A DNA stretch of 64,000 nt from Hydrogenophaga palleronii NBRC 102513 (lineage in GTDB: Bacteria; Pseudomonadota; Gammaproteobacteria; Burkholderiales; Burkholderiaceae_C), in the NCBI RefSeq assembly GCF_001571225.1, contig NZ_BCTJ01000022.1:1-64000 (forward strand), given 5' to 3'. The notes under the pieces were generated by a model, which worked only from the letters and a program-made list of their open reading frames with translations, was not told the origin of the DNA and searched no databases. This document shows positions 62,966 through 64,000 of the stretch, one piece after another. The translations under genes were made by a program, and so were the position numbers. Numbering within the stretch: position 1 is the first letter of the stretch; the number at the start of each line of letters is the position of its first letter.

Positions 62966-64000
62966 GACGGCATCACCTCGGCGGACAGGCGCGCGATTTC
63001 CTTGCGCAGGTGCTTGATGGCCGGCGTGACGATGGCCACGAAGTGCGACTCGCGCACGCGGCGTTGCACCTCCGAGCTCAGCAGGTAACCGCGCGCGCCC
63101 TGGTGCAGCAAGGCCGACTGCGCGGCGCGCAGGCTGAGCTCGGCGCCGTGGGCGCGCGCGTCGAGCACGTCGATGAAGAACTCCACCGAGTCGTTGAACG
63201 GCGTTGCGGCCAGCGCCATCACCCGCGCGCTGAGAGCGTCCAGTTCGGCCTGCAGGGCATCGGGCCGGTCTTCCAGGAACTGGTTCACGTGGCCGAGCTG
63301 CGCCTCCACCGCCCACATGCTGTCGATGGCGCCCTGCGTCACGCCCACCGCCATGCCGCACTGGAGCAACACAAAGGCGGCGCGGATGCGCGCAATGAAG
63401 GGTTTGGCCGGGTCGGCCATGGTGTCGTCGGCGCCGATGAACACGTCCTTCAGGCGCAGCGCGTAGGTGCCGGTGCCTTCCATGGCGGAGAAGCTCGGGC
63501 ATTCGCGCAGCTCCACGCCCGGTGCGTCGCAGCGCAGCAGGAACATCAGCTCACGGCCCAGCGGTTCGCCGTGGTCGTCCACCACCGAGGCCAGCGCGCC
63601 GCAGCTGTGGCCAGGCCCGAGGTTGCTGACCCAGGGCAGCGTGCCGTTGACGCGGTAGCCGCCATCCACCGGCGTGGCCTTGAGCAGCAGGCTCTCGATC
63701 TGCGCATAACTCTTCATCGGGTTGGACATGGCGGTGCCGCCCAGCGCGGCGCCGCTGGCCACGGCCTGCAGCGCCGCGCCGTTCAGCGCCGGGTTGCCAC
63801 TGGCCTGCATGTACAGGCCGCAGACCAGCTGGCACCAGACCATGAAGCCTGTGGCGCCGCAGACGCGCGAAACCTCGGCCATGGCGTGGATCGCCAGGCC
63901 GTAGTCGGCCCGGCCTACGGGCGCCTGCAGGTGGGCGCTGAAGGCGCCCAGCGCGCCCAGCGACTGCAGCACCTCGCGCGGGTAGTGGCCTTCGCGGTCG
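62962..64000 (-). CDS. Acyl-CoA dehydrogenase-like flavoenzyme, N-terminus beyond the window
   Basis: Open to the right edge, so the N-terminal part is missing; at least 345 residues remain. ACAD-family pattern: GRADYGLAIHAMAEVSRVCGATGFMVWCQ, LKATPVDGGYRVNGTLPWVSNLGPGHSC and a C-terminal helical bundle with GARGYLLSSEVQRRVRESHF. The usual catalytic Glu at the acyl-CoA position is not evident, so it may act on a different substrate, for example as a flavin-dependent oxygenase or oxidase. It overlaps the rubredoxin-reductase gene by 4 bases, so the two form an operon, with electrons probably passing between them. Confidence 0.83.
   Translation of the reverse strand, partial: DREGHYPREVLQSLGALGAFSAHLQAPVGRADYGLAIHAMAEVSRVCGATGFMVWCQLVCGLYMQASGNPALNGAALQAVASGAALGGTAMSNPMKSYAQIESLLLKATPVDGGYRVNGTLPWVSNLGPGHSCGALASVVDDHGEPLGRELMFLLRCDAPGVELRECPSFSAMEGTGTYALRLKDVFIGADDTMADPAKPFIARIRAAFVLLQCGMAVGVTQGAIDSMWAVEAQLGHVNQFLEDRPDALQAELDALSARVMALAATPFNDSVEFFIDVLDARAHGAELSLRAAQSALLHQGARGYLLSSEVQRRVRESHFVAIVTPAIKHLRKEIARLSAEVMPS

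Overview
The window looks like chromosomal DNA of a Burkholderiales bacterium, most likely Comamonadaceae and close to Hydrogenophaga. I infer this from the high GC, the dense short-spaced gene layout, the gene families present (separate homocysteine-binding MetH module, GTP-type PEP carboxykinase, CynABD-CynS) and a family of GC-rich dispersed intergenic repeats. No rRNA, tRNA, CRISPR array, phage or transposase gene was recognised. About 53 protein genes can be supported; the last is cut by the right edge.

Region by region. 1-422 is a gene-free block made of a diverged tandem copy of the dispersed repeat. 423-10192 holds a META/YbaY-type lipoprotein, a D-lactate dehydrogenase-type flavoenzyme, cobalamin adenosyltransferase, a small secreted protein, GST, a GNAT enzyme, an SGNH-like secreted protein, a hotdog thioesterase with a TTG start, an AsmA-like protein and a uracil/xanthine permease. 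10505-11794 is a visibly lower-GC, DUF5677-like gene that stands apart from its neighbours.

11940-21658 is a catabolic island on the minus strand: SMP-30 lactonase, TetR regulator, SsuABC/TauABC-type transporter with two permeases, cyclase-family hydrolase and fumarylacetoacetase. An acetoacetyl-CoA synthetase diverges from it. Two nearly identical inverted repeats (TTGTAC-N4-GTACAA) lie upstream of the TetR gene and between the lactonase and the synthetase. They suggest one regulon whose fumarylacetoacetase product, acetoacetate, is activated by the synthetase. The synthetase carries an in-frame repeat-derived insertion just before its catalytic SGGTD motif.

21684-38851 is mostly housekeeping and small regulatory pairs: SDR/LysR, DMT exporter, flavin reductase/hydrolase, M14 peptidase, DadA/ArgP, TetR, universal stress protein, phosphoesterase, LysR, PEP carboxykinase, thioesterase, a CmpX-like channel and threonine ammonia-lyase. 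39023-45554 holds a double AAA+ ATPase, a small conserved protein, RecQ, a rhodanese and the MetH homocysteine module.

45585-52716 contains a cNMP-binding protein, a PAS histidine kinase with a LuxR-type response regulator, and a cyanate uptake and cleavage operon (cynA-cynB-cynD-cynS) with a perfect palindrome in front of it and dispersed repeats between its genes. 52758-54597 is a divergent AmpR-like regulator and class A beta-lactamase pair. 54772-57200 is a four-gene cassette: a protein with a winged-helix-like C-terminus, a small Ras-like GTPase and two Roadblock/LC7 proteins. It resembles MglA/MglB and actinobacterial conservon modules and is the best candidate here for an uncharacterised system.

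57252-64000 holds two pirins with a LysR gene, a repeat-rich gap with a 112-114 bp tandem repeat, a divergent RlmN/Cfr-family radical-SAM methyltransferase, a rubredoxin-rubredoxin reductase fusion and an overlapping acyl-CoA-dehydrogenase-like flavoenzyme truncated by the window edge.
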